Shown in pieces: positions 6,759-13,239 of a DNA stretch of 48,977 nt. Origin of the DNA: a virus. The notes beneath the pieces are model-generated. The model was not told the DNA's origin and did no database searches. It worked only from the letters and a program-made list of their open reading frames with translations. The stretch covers positions 1-48,977 of IMG/VR virus record IMGVR_UViG_3300025120_000095. One strand, given 5' to 3'. Positions within the stretch are counted from its first letter, which is position 1. Each line of letters begins with the position of its first letter. Made by a program: the position numbers and the translations under genes.

Positions 6759-7490
6759 ATGGCTAAATTTCACGAAGACTTAGTGGCGGCGTTGTCTGAA
6801 ATCAGTAACCCGCCCTTAGATGGTCGAGCCAACTACGGCAAGTACGCCACATTACCAGCATGTCTGGAGACCGCCCGTTCAACACTGGCACAACATAACC
6901 TTGGCGTGGTGCAGATTACGTTGATTGATCCAGATAGATTGGTGACTCGCATTGTTCATTCGTCAGGGGAATATTTAGAAGATGGCGGCGTCCCCCTGTT
7001 GTGTGAGAATAATAACAACCCACAGAAGATGGGATCGGCAATCACTTACGCACGTCGCTATGGCCTTTGCAGTTTGCTGGGTATTTGTGGCGAAGAGGAC
7101 GATGATGGGCAACGTGCTACACCGCAAAAAGAGTTGCCTCAAAAGAGAGTAGCCAAGCCAGTCCCTGACAAGCCAGCAGAAAAAACCATTTCTCCTGATG
7201 ACGACATAGATTTACTTGACCCGGAAGGCATCAAGGAAATCTATTGCAGTTTCTTTGATAATATCGGAGCAGCGACTGAAGACACTATCGAAGACATGGG
7301 TATCGATGATGCCCGTGCAGCCAAGCGTGACCTTGTAAAGTTCTGGAACGATAACGCTGAACAAAGAGAGCAACTGCAAAAGCGAACAGACAAGGCTTCC
7401 GTAGAAGCTTTCGAGTTTATTACCAACCAAGTCAAGCTTACGCAAAGCTGGCTAAAATCCCGTATCGTAAAAATAGAGGAGACTAACTAA
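6759..7490 (+). CDS. erf: ERF-family single-strand annealing protein
   Basis: A 243-residue protein with the ERF hallmark near residues 88-115: MGSAITYARRYGLCSLLGIC followed by an acidic GEEDDDG stretch. ERF proteins (first known from P22) form rings on single-stranded DNA and anneal complementary strands, supporting genome circularisation and repair. The N-terminal part (ANYGKYATLPACLE) matches the family's early motif. The C-terminal half is charged and probably flexible. Its place between the end-resecting nuclease and an SSB-like protein makes a coherent recombination set. The stop codon overlaps the next start by one base (TAATG). Confidence 0.9.
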   Translation: MAKFHEDLVAALSEISNPPLDGRANYGKYATLPACLETARSTLAQHNLGVVQITLIDPDRLVTRIVHSSGEYLEDGGVPLLCENNNNPQKMGSAITYARRYGLCSLLGICGEEDDDGQRATPQKELPQKRVAKPVPDKPAEKTISPDDDIDLLDPEGIKEIYCSFFDNIGAATEDTIEDMGIDDARAAKRDLVKFWNDNAEQREQLQKRTDKASVEAFEFITNQVKLTQSWLKSRIVKIEETN

Positions 7491-7831
7491 TGCCGTGGAA
7501 ACTTGAGAACAAACCCAAGGAAAATAATTGCAACCTTCGTCCAGCAAAAAACAAAACGAAGGACTCGCAAGCTGACTTTCGGGGCAACCTGCACATCTCT
7601 AAAGACCTCGTAAAATTTCTTATTGAGTGTGCGAAAGAAGGCAAGGAACCGCTGCTGTCTGTGCAGGGATGGGACAACGGAGTAGTTAACCGTTCAAAGG
7701 AAGGACAGTACGGTCCTAACATTCGGTTGTCCGTTCAACAGTATGACGAGTCATGGATGGATAAAGGACCGCAGCGTCCGCAGCCAGCAGTTGATAATGA
7801 CATCGATCTTGACGACGACATTCCATTTTAA
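7490..7831 (+). CDS. SSB-like single-stranded DNA-binding protein
   Basis: A 113-residue protein ending in an acidic tip, DIDLDDDIPF, the classic C-terminal peptide of bacterial and phage SSBs that recruits partner proteins. The body (FRGNLHISKDLVKFLIE, LLSVQGWDNG, GQYGPNIRLSVQQYDE) fits a short OB-fold with alternating strands, shorter than cellular SSB (about 175 residues). It directly follows the ERF gene with a one-base overlap. The acidic tip and context make the role likely, although the OB-fold is judged by eye. Confidence 0.75.
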   Translation: MPWKLENKPKENNCNLRPAKNKTKDSQADFRGNLHISKDLVKFLIECAKEGKEPLLSVQGWDNGVVNRSKEGQYGPNIRLSVQQYDESWMDKGPQRPQPAVDNDIDLDDDIPF

Positions 7832-7842
7832 AAGGCGGTGTT

Positions 7843-8151
7843 ATGAGTGAAAAAACAACATTTAATTTTGTGGTTGAGGCTGATCAACTTGAACGATTGC
7901 GGCGAAGATCGAAGCAAGAGGAAAGGAGCATCGGGTCTTTGATCAGAGAAGGTCTCGAATACATCTTAACCAATCGTAGTTACGAGCAAGGCATTCGTGA
8001 CTGCTGTCAGTGGTTGCGTAAGTCTACCATCATTGATGGCAAAGACTTGCCTGACGGTCGGACATTCAACGAGTTTCTTTGTGATGAAATGTCCTCTGCT
8101 TTGAAGGCTACTGACGCATCTGAGAAAGAGGATTCTCAAGAGCCTTCTTAA
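7843..8151 (+). CDS. Ribbon-helix-helix protein
   Basis: A 102-residue protein whose first 45 residues fit ribbon-helix-helix: strand TTFNFVVEAD, helix QLERLRRRSKQEE, turn, helix SIGSLIREGLEYIL. Such proteins bind operators as dimers and often repress early phage operons. The C-terminal half is acidic and likely flexible. It is the last gene of the + recombination operon, and its 3' end overlaps the minus-strand gene ending at 8108 by 44 bases with no terminator between. Confidence 0.7.
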   Translation: MSEKTTFNFVVEADQLERLRRRSKQEERSIGSLIREGLEYILTNRSYEQGIRDCCQWLRKSTIIDGKDLPDGRTFNEFLCDEMSSALKATDASEKEDSQEPS

Positions 8152-8668
8152 TTCTATCTGCTACCGATGTTTCTAAATCTTTTATGGACGCCTTTGTATC
8201 TTTTTCGAGGGCGTCCATATTTCTTCTGACTGCTTCTCGTCTAGCATCAAAACGATCTTGTTCTTTTTGAAGAACCTTACGAGTGTCGTCCTGAATTGCT
8301 TTGATGCGGCGGTCCATATTCTCTGCAATTCTTTCAATGCGAATGATCTCACCCTTGAGATCGCGCTTGATTGTCCTTGCTTCGTCTCTTGCTGCGTCAG
8401 CAGAGTCTTGGATATTCTGCTCTAGCTTTTCAAAAACAACCATCTCCTTACGAAGAGCAGACATATCTGTAGTTAGGATTGCAAGTCGCTTATCAAATCC
8501 TGACAAGTCAGGAGCAGCATAGCTTTCTATCTTCTCTCGCATGTCCATGTAATCTTTATAAAACTCGAACCCTCCCCACATCGCGCCGCCCAAGCTAGAC
8601 AAAGCAGTAAGAATGACAGCTATCTTACCGCCTCTAAACTTAACCCCGCCTACCTCTACCTCTGCCAT
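8108..8668 (-). CDS. Membrane-anchored coiled-coil protein
   Basis: A 186-residue protein with one membrane-spanning segment near residues 14-34 (GKIAVILTALSSLGGAMWGG) and a long charged coiled coil from about 60 to the end, rich in Glu, Arg, Lys and Ala. It is the last gene of the long late transcript. The topology recalls inner-membrane spanin-like or envelope-acting proteins, but a clearer spanin pair exists at 11006-11750, so this may be a second envelope protein. The function is unknown. Confidence 0.65.
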   Translation of the reverse strand: MAEVEVGGVKFRGGKIAVILTALSSLGGAMWGGFEFYKDYMDMREKIESYAAPDLSGFDKRLAILTTDMSALRKEMVVFEKLEQNIQDSADAARDEARTIKRDLKGEIIRIERIAENMDRRIKAIQDDTRKVLQKEQDRFDARREAVRRNMDALEKDTKASIKDLETSVADRIKKALENPLSQMRQ

Positions 8669-8669
8669 C

Positions 8670-9074
8670 TCACTCGCTCTCCATCAACAACCAATTATTT
8701 CTGTGGGCCTCTTTGATCTCTGCCTTGCTTTGACCGTGATATAAAACAGCATTGTGCGTTGCGATAAGTAAGTCGTTTACAGTGGTGTCATCCACCACAA
8801 ACTCTCCCAAGATGCGCCCAAACTTTCCTCGTGACTTGTCAACCCTAGTCCTTAAAATCTGGGAGCTTTCAAGAGGGAGGTGGTATTCTACGAAAGCCTT
8901 GGCGCGAAGGCCGTACTTCTTCTCTTCTTTGTCGCGGGTTCTGCTTTCAGGAGTGTCTACGCCATACAAACGAACTCTTTGCTTTGATAACCAGACATCA
9001 AATCCCAAGTCGATGTCAACGTCTACCGTGTCTCCATCAACTACCCTGACTACTTTGCATTTGTATTCATACAT
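8670..9074 (-). CDS. Staphylococcal-nuclease-like (SNase) protein
   Basis: A 134-residue SNase/thermonuclease domain. VVRVVDGDTVDVDIDLGF is the first strand pair, and RVRLYGVDTPES carries R35, D40 and E43. GKFGRIL carries R87. These match the catalytic Arg, calcium-binding Asp, Glu and Arg of micrococcal nuclease. The enzyme would cut DNA or RNA in a calcium-dependent way. No signal peptide is seen, so it likely acts in the cytoplasm, perhaps on host nucleic acid late in infection. It lies downstream of the lysis and exported-protein genes and two bases before the coiled-coil gene. Confidence 0.88.
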   Translation of the reverse strand: MYEYKCKVVRVVDGDTVDVDIDLGFDVWLSKQRVRLYGVDTPESRTRDKEEKKYGLRAKAFVEYHLPLESSQILRTRVDKSRGKFGRILGEFVVDDTTVNDLLIATHNAVLYHGQSKAEIKEAHRNNWLLMESE

Positions 9075-9079
9075 ATCTG

Positions 9080-10465
9080 CTACCTGTATTGTGTGCCTAT
9101 CAAAGCACTGTGACCTGCATCGCTGCCTCCGAACAGCATGTACTCAGCAAAATTATTCTGAGGCAAAGACCCGTCTGGGATAGTTGTAGGCTGGAAAAAT
9201 CCCTGTATATCTTTGAGTGCTGACTGCTGCTTGAATATATTACTGCTGGATGAGATCACATTCATAACCGCCAAAGTTCTGATCTGGTTTGTTGCATCGT
9301 AACGCGACTTGTCGTTCATCTTATCCATAATTTTTTTACCAGCCTTCTCTTTTGCCTTTTGCGCCACGACTTTTTTAGGCTCTGATTTTTCTTTCGGGCT
9401 TTGCTGTTCCTTGGCTTCCCTAGTTTCTACGGGTCGCTCTTCTGTTGCCTCAGGCTGCTCTTCAGGCTCTGACTCGTCAGGCTGTGCTTGTTCAGGCTCT
9501 GACTCGTCAGGCTGTGCTTGTTCAGGCTCTGGCTGCGGCTCCGGTTGTGCCTCAACCTCTGCTTCTATTTCTGCAACTACCGACTCTGAAACCGAGACTT
9601 CTTCGGGGGGCGCTGGTGCTGCAGCAATAGGTGCAGCCAACTCGATTGTTGGTATTTCTTGCACTTCGGCTATCTGAATAGGAGCAAGCGGTGCTACCTC
9701 AGGTTCAGGGGCAGGTGCCGAAAGCACAGGAGCGGGGGCAACAGTAACTATTGGGGCGCTGATCTCTTCAGTAATCAGGTCAATGACTTCTGCCTCTACC
9801 AACGTAATAAGATCAAACGTAGTTGTAAGAAAGGGCGCTGCAAACCGTGGCCCAAAAAACCCAGTTGAGAAGCCAGCATCAATACCGAACAACTCAAACC
9901 CCCCAGTAAGTTCTGTAAAACTATTTGACGGTATGATCTGCGAGAAATCAAAAGAACGAACGCCTGTAAAATCTAATTCAACTTCGTGCTTAAACTTGTG
10001 AACGACAGAGTTCTGCTCTGACAGAGTAAGCGTTAAATTAAAGATGTCTTTGCAGTCCGATCCCTGCATTACGTTTCCACCTACGCATGACGAAAGAGTA
10101 GAGTTACTGGGATGAGACTCAACATCTACACCGTAGTCCATTGTGAACCCACGATTGATATCATCAATGGTCATGTTGTCTTGAAAATTAAACGTAGTGG
10201 AGTAAGTTCCTCCCGGTCCTTGAGTACCTGCTGTGCAAAACTTCCCAGCTTCGCAACCTCGTTGAGCGCCAGTGCCAGCTTCTGTCTTGGTCCCACCTGA
10301 CTTAGTAAACTCGCTCATGCCGGGGAGTTGATTGGCGGTGGTTTCTGACCCGACCACAACTTCTGTGCTTTGAGATATCGCGGCACCAGAAAAAATTATG
10401 ACGCACACGAAGGCACACGCTGACGAGTAAATATAATTAGTCAGTGTTTTGATCTTGATTTTCAT
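9080..10465 (-). CDS. Exported protein with Pro/Glu-rich region, unknown function
   Basis: About 461 residues from the ATG at 10465. This start gives a clean signal peptide (basic MKIKIK, hydrophobic SSACAFVCVIIFSGAA, then SQS), while the longer frame begins with TTG at 10498. Four cysteines (GCEAGKFC, SSCVGG, DCKD) suggest disulphides in an oxidising compartment. A middle part rich in Phe, Leu and Gly resembles a strand-rich domain. It is followed by an Ala/Pro/Glu linker with two exact copies of EQAQPDESEP and a Lys-rich segment. The neighbouring upstream gene also encodes an exported protein. A virion surface or periplasmic role near lysis is possible; I do not recognise the family. Confidence 0.7.
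   Translation of the reverse strand: MKIKIKTLTNYIYSSACAFVCVIIFSGAAISQSTEVVVGSETTANQLPGMSEFTKSGGTKTEAGTGAQRGCEAGKFCTAGTQGPGGTYSTTFNFQDNMTIDDINRGFTMDYGVDVESHPSNSTLSSCVGGNVMQGSDCKDIFNLTLTLSEQNSVVHKFKHEVELDFTGVRSFDFSQIIPSNSFTELTGGFELFGIDAGFSTGFFGPRFAAPFLTTTFDLITLVEAEVIDLITEEISAPIVTVAPAPVLSAPAPEPEVAPLAPIQIAEVQEIPTIELAAPIAAAPAPPEEVSVSESVVAEIEAEVEAQPEPQPEPEQAQPDESEPEQAQPDESEPEEQPEATEERPVETREAKEQQSPKEKSEPKKVVAQKAKEKAGKKIMDKMNDKSRYDATNQIRTLAVMNVISSSSNIFKQQSALKDIQGFFQPTTIPDGSLPQNNFAEYMLFGGSDAGHSALIGTQYR
9461..9530 (-). repeat. 30-base tandem repeat inside a coding region
   Basis: Two exact 30-base units (9465-9494 and 9495-9524) with partial flanking copies encode EQAQPDESEP twice in the exported protein. 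Slippage here would change the linker by ten residues without breaking the frame. Confidence 0.9.
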
Positions 10466-11009
10466 TGTCCCACTTGCCTGATGCATTAAAATCTTCAAGC
10501 TCCTGCTTCTCTTTCTGCAAACGCTTTTTTTCTGTCTGCGCTATTTCTACTAAATTAATATAAAACATGGACTGTTCAGGGGCTTCAAGATAGTTTCGCC
10601 CCCAAGCCACTACTGCATCCTTCCCAATTTTCCCACGATAGGGGCATGGTGTTGCGGACATCATCATGGCGTCAAACACCCGTGCGTCCTGACATAGAAG
10701 GCTAACTCCAGCAACCTTCATACCCATACCGTACAGGCTACGAGCCAGCTTAATTCTCTCACAATTTTTATCGATGATGGTGTGGCCCGTGGACAAACCC
10801 AAAAAGCCTGTCTGTGCGCCAACGCTCATACCTGATCGGCATACATCATTATTGTTTACCACAATGCTGGGAGCAGATGCTGTAGGAGGCGTCTTGTCAG
10901 TTACCACCGTAGAACTGACTGTGTTTGTGTCAGCGGCATTTGCTGCGCTAAGAGGCACAAGCCCAGCGAAGAGGATGACGAATATGAAAACAAGTAAATT
11001 TTGTTTCAT
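10437..11009 (-). CDS. Exported conserved phage protein, unknown function
   Basis: A 190-residue protein with a signal peptide (MKQNLLVFIFVILFAGLVPLSAANA, likely cut after ANA). The mature part has paired cysteines in DVCRSG, KNCERIKLARSLYGMGM, SLLCQDARVFDAM and TPCPYRGKIG, and a charged C-terminal helix. I recall this Cys-containing core from genomes of marine phages, where it is annotated only as hypothetical. It overlaps the next gene at its 3' end and the lipoprotein gene by four bases at its 5' end, so it is produced with the lysis proteins. It may act in the periplasm. Confidence 0.75.
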   Translation of the reverse strand: MKQNLLVFIFVILFAGLVPLSAANAADTNTVSSTVVTDKTPPTASAPSIVVNNNDVCRSGMSVGAQTGFLGLSTGHTIIDKNCERIKLARSLYGMGMKVAGVSLLCQDARVFDAMMMSATPCPYRGKIGKDAVVAWGRNYLEAPEQSMFYINLVEIAQTEKKRLQKEKQELEDFNASGKWDNENQDQNTD

Positions 11010-11422
11010 TTCTTCGACTTGTCATTAGTGCCTTTCTCAGGCTTCGGCCTAGGCTCTACCGCTTGCTCGTAGTAAATAATAATTTGTTTTTGCTGGCCAA
11101 TGTATCGCTGTAACTCAGCCATATTAAGAGAAAGAGTTTCGTAGTCCCTCACACTAAATGCGTAGAACAAAAACTCCCCGTTCTTCTTGGTGTATTTCTT
11201 TTTGAACTGATCAAAGTTTTGATCGGTCACAACATACCACGTTATATCACTCAGCTTCAGTGGACGTGGCCGCTGCTGTGTGGGAATAACCCGCTCAACT
11301 TGAACGGTCTTTACCTCTACCTGCTTAATCGGGTTCCAGTTACCGCAACTACTTAACAGTAGCAGGGTCGGGGGGTAAAGCAGTAAGGCTTTCCAATTTT
11401 TCAAAAAGCTTTTTCGTACCAT
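11006..11422 (-). CDS. Outer-membrane lipoprotein, o-spanin candidate
   Basis: A 138-residue protein with a lipoprotein signal: basic start, hydrophobic stretch and LLSSC with the lipidated Cys at residue 26. The mature part is about 112 residues, larger than classic Rz1, with a Pro-containing region after the lipobox and a Lys-rich tail. Its 5' end lies in another frame within the 3' end of the membrane coiled-coil gene (74-base overlap), the usual nested layout of i-spanin and o-spanin genes. Together they would fuse inner and outer membranes in the last step of lysis, which implies a Gram-negative host. Confidence 0.7.
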   Translation of the reverse strand: MVRKSFLKNWKALLLYPPTLLLLSSCGNWNPIKQVEVKTVQVERVIPTQQRPRPLKLSDITWYVVTDQNFDQFKKKYTKKNGEFLFYAFSVRDYETLSLNMAELQRYIGQQKQIIIYYEQAVEPRPKPEKGTNDKSKK

Positions 11423-11750
11423 TGTTAATCTTATTCTCCACTAAGTTAGGCTTCTTCTGGCTCAACCTAGTCAAATCGTGTTTCCGCAATTTATCTATTA
11501 AGTTATTCCTGTATTCCTCAGCCTTCTGTAACTTAGTCGCTAGATTTTTATTCAGGACGCGGAAATTTTCTGCATCCTCAACAAGCGTTTGGATCGTATC
11601 GTCTTGTAATTTTTTAGCCACCTCAAGTTTAGCATTGTTCTCTGTCAGCGTTTTAATTTTTTGCTGGGTATCTTTATAGTAATAATACCCACCATAGCCC
11701 ACTCCTCCCACAAAACCCAGAACCACAATAAGAGCGTAAACTTTTAGCAT
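11349..11750 (-). CDS. Inner-membrane i-spanin candidate
   Basis: A 133-residue protein with an N-terminal membrane segment (about residues 4-22) and a periplasmic coiled coil (KIKTLTENNAKLEV onward). It ends in a segment that I recall as common in spanin-like proteins of marine phages (DLTRLSQKKPNLVENKINNG). That topology, the overlap with the lipoprotein gene, and the position just after lysozyme and holin candidates support an i-spanin role. Confidence 0.7.
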   Translation of the reverse strand: MLKVYALIVVLGFVGGVGYGGYYYYKDTQQKIKTLTENNAKLEVAKKLQDDTIQTLVEDAENFRVLNKNLATKLQKAEEYRNNLIDKLRKHDLTRLSQKKPNLVENKINNGTKKLFEKLESLTALPPDPATVK

Positions 11751-11762
11751 CGCTCTAAGCTC

Positions 11763-12095
11763 CTATTTTTTAGCACTCATGTAAGCTGTCATCCCCATGT
11801 AAGCGCCGACGACGCCAGCCATGCCGATGTAAAAAAGGCCAAAGAGATCAGCCAAAGCTTTAATCCGAGAATCAGGAAAAATAGGAAGGAAAAGCAGAGC
11901 AGTAAAAACGAGCATGGATATAATAGAAATCCAAGCCATCTTTCTTTGAGCGTCTGCCTTTTCTTCTGCAACCTCGGCTTCGTGTATGGCTTTGACTGTT
12001 GCAAGCTCAACATCGCTAACCACACCATCCCCATCAACGTCGTACTCCTCGTAGACACTGTCCTTTTGCAGGGTTTTCTTTCCCTTAGTAGCCAT
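11763..12095 (-). CDS. Holin candidate with an EF-hand
   Basis: A 110-residue protein with a soluble N-terminal part carrying a canonical EF-hand loop, D19-V-D21-G-D23-G-V-V-S-D-V-E30, flanked by helices. Two membrane segments follow (about 53-71 and 84-105) and a short Lys end. Two membrane segments, small size and an 11-base overlap with the lysozyme gene suggest a holin that releases the endolysin. The EF-hand would bind calcium and is an unusual addition to a classical holin. GGGAGAGG lies just before the ATG. Confidence 0.7.
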   Translation of the reverse strand: MATKGKKTLQKDSVYEEYDVDGDGVVSDVELATVKAIHEAEVAEEKADAQRKMAWISIISMLVFTALLFLPIFPDSRIKALADLFGLFYIGMAGVVGAYMGMTAYMSAKK

Positions 12096-12510
12096 TGTCC
12101 TCTCCCGTCTTCATCATGTCACTCAAAACATTTGCGCGGTCACCCACTTGCCTTGCCCACTTCGAGTCAAGCATCTCAACACTAGCATCTTCGTAGCGTC
12201 CGTTCTCAATGTGAGCGAGTGTGTTGACAAACTTAGACAAGGAGCCAAGGCCCATGTTGAAAGCCATGTCCACCACAACTCTCTGACGCACGTCATCCAT
12301 ATCAGACCACCACGGGAAGGCGCTCTCTACTTCTTCCTGAAAGTCCCTGATGTCATTGGCAAGCATCAACTCAATCTCATCATCTGACAGCCCACGGTCT
12401 ACCAGATTGCGTCCAACGCCGATGGTCTCAATACCCTCCGTATCAAGATAGACCTTTGAGCGCACACCTTCGTGAATCTTTAGCTGTGTTATTAACCTGT
12501 CAATATCCAT
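12085..12510 (-). CDS. Endolysin, T4-type lysozyme (GH24)
   Basis: A 141-residue muramidase. E14 in KIHEG, D23 in YLDTEG and T29 in ETIGVG have the same spacing as E11, D20 and T26 of T4 lysozyme. The C-terminal lobe includes VVDMAFNMG and SKWARQVGDRANVLSDMM. It cleaves the glycan strands of peptidoglycan. There is no signal peptide, so it needs the holin encoded directly downstream. The gene begins 18 bases after a palindrome at 12528-12543. Confidence 0.93.
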   Translation of the reverse strand: MDIDRLITQLKIHEGVRSKVYLDTEGIETIGVGRNLVDRGLSDDEIELMLANDIRDFQEEVESAFPWWSDMDDVRQRVVVDMAFNMGLGSLSKFVNTLAHIENGRYEDASVEMLDSKWARQVGDRANVLSDMMKTGEDNGY

Positions 12511-12525
12511 AATGCCTAGCCTCGT

Positions 12526-13239
12526 TTAAGTTACTGGTAACTTACCGTCATAAAATTTTTGCGACCAACGCCTGTGTCTTAGCAACGGCCTCCATATTAA
12601 TGGAAAAGCCCAGCTTATTTTCATGACCGTCGAGTTAATCAGGTTATACGGAAACCTCATAGGTCTCATATAATCTATAAACAGTATCACCCGTAATTCG
12701 TCAGTTTCATTAACGGCGTAGTGATTGTATGTGTCATCAAACAGAACGACCTTGCCATTCTGCCAGTGATACTTGTCGCCCTCTACGTTGATGTGGCACT
12801 TTTCCGGGTCGGGTATAATCAAACCCATGTGTATACGCAGCACCCCAGCCCACGGCCCTTCGTGTGGGTTGAGCGCCTTCTCTGGACCTAAGACAGAAAG
12901 GTATGCAGAAACAACCCGCTTGTCTTTGTTGAGTATGTTCATGAGGGCGGGGAAATTAGAGGCGTTCTTCTTAAAAGTTATGCCAGCCCCTTTGAGAAAG
13001 AACATGCGCCACTTGTCGTCGCTGCTTATGTAGGTTTGATCCGGGGATATATCTTGGAATGGCGCGAAGTCATCGTACCGCTCCATAATTTTTTTGGTCT
13101 CGTCCAGTATAAGGAAGTAGTTCTCCTCCAACTCACTAGACAGTGGGGTTGAGGAGGGGGCGAAAAACTTCTTGTCCCCCCACAGACAGGCTTTGCGAAA
13201 GGGCTTCTTCACAATCTGTGCAAGCCTGTACGCACTCAT
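12526..13239 (-). CDS. Aspartyl/asparaginyl beta-hydroxylase-like oxygenase
   Basis: A 237-residue protein of the AspH type. H126 in NPHEGPW matches the HxG iron motif, R135 and H137 occur in VLRIHMGL, the second iron His is H173 in FDDTYNHYAVN, and R183 is a likely 2-oxoglutarate contact in DELRVILFIDYMRP. AspH enzymes use two His and no acidic ligand, as here. They hydroxylate Asp or Asn side chains or sugar-linked substrates; the phage target is unknown. The start overlaps the stop of the giant virion gene by four bases (ATGA). It is the second 2-oxoglutarate oxygenase of this window and unrelated in motif layout to the first. Confidence 0.85.
   Translation of the reverse strand: MSAYRLAQIVKKPFRKACLWGDKKFFAPSSTPLSSELEENYFLILDETKKIMERYDDFAPFQDISPDQTYISSDDKWRMFFLKGAGITFKKNASNFPALMNILNKDKRVVSAYLSVLGPEKALNPHEGPWAGVLRIHMGLIIPDPEKCHINVEGDKYHWQNGKVVLFDDTYNHYAVNETDELRVILFIDYMRPMRFPYNLINSTVMKISWAFPLIWRPLLRHRRWSQKFYDGKLPVT
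12528..12543. repeat. 16-base palindrome, copy at lysozyme gene
   Basis: AAGTTAC-TG-GTAACTT is a perfect seven-base inverted repeat. It spans the last codons (KLPVT) and stop of the hydroxylase gene and lies 18 bases upstream of the lysozyme start. A 16-base copy with an inverted centre is at 37035-37050 and a 15-base copy is at 24140-24154. It may be an operator, a processing hairpin or a mobile small palindrome. Confidence 0.6.

Noticed and set aside
9309-9677. Ser/Cys/Gly-rich + strand frame
   Set aside because: It is the antisense of the Pro/Glu-rich tandem repeat region of the exported protein, and its composition comes from that repeat.
9080-10498. Start of the exported protein at the TTG at 10498
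   Set aside because: The ribosome site is one base from TTG, and the added residues spoil the signal peptide; the ATG at 10465 gives a normal one.
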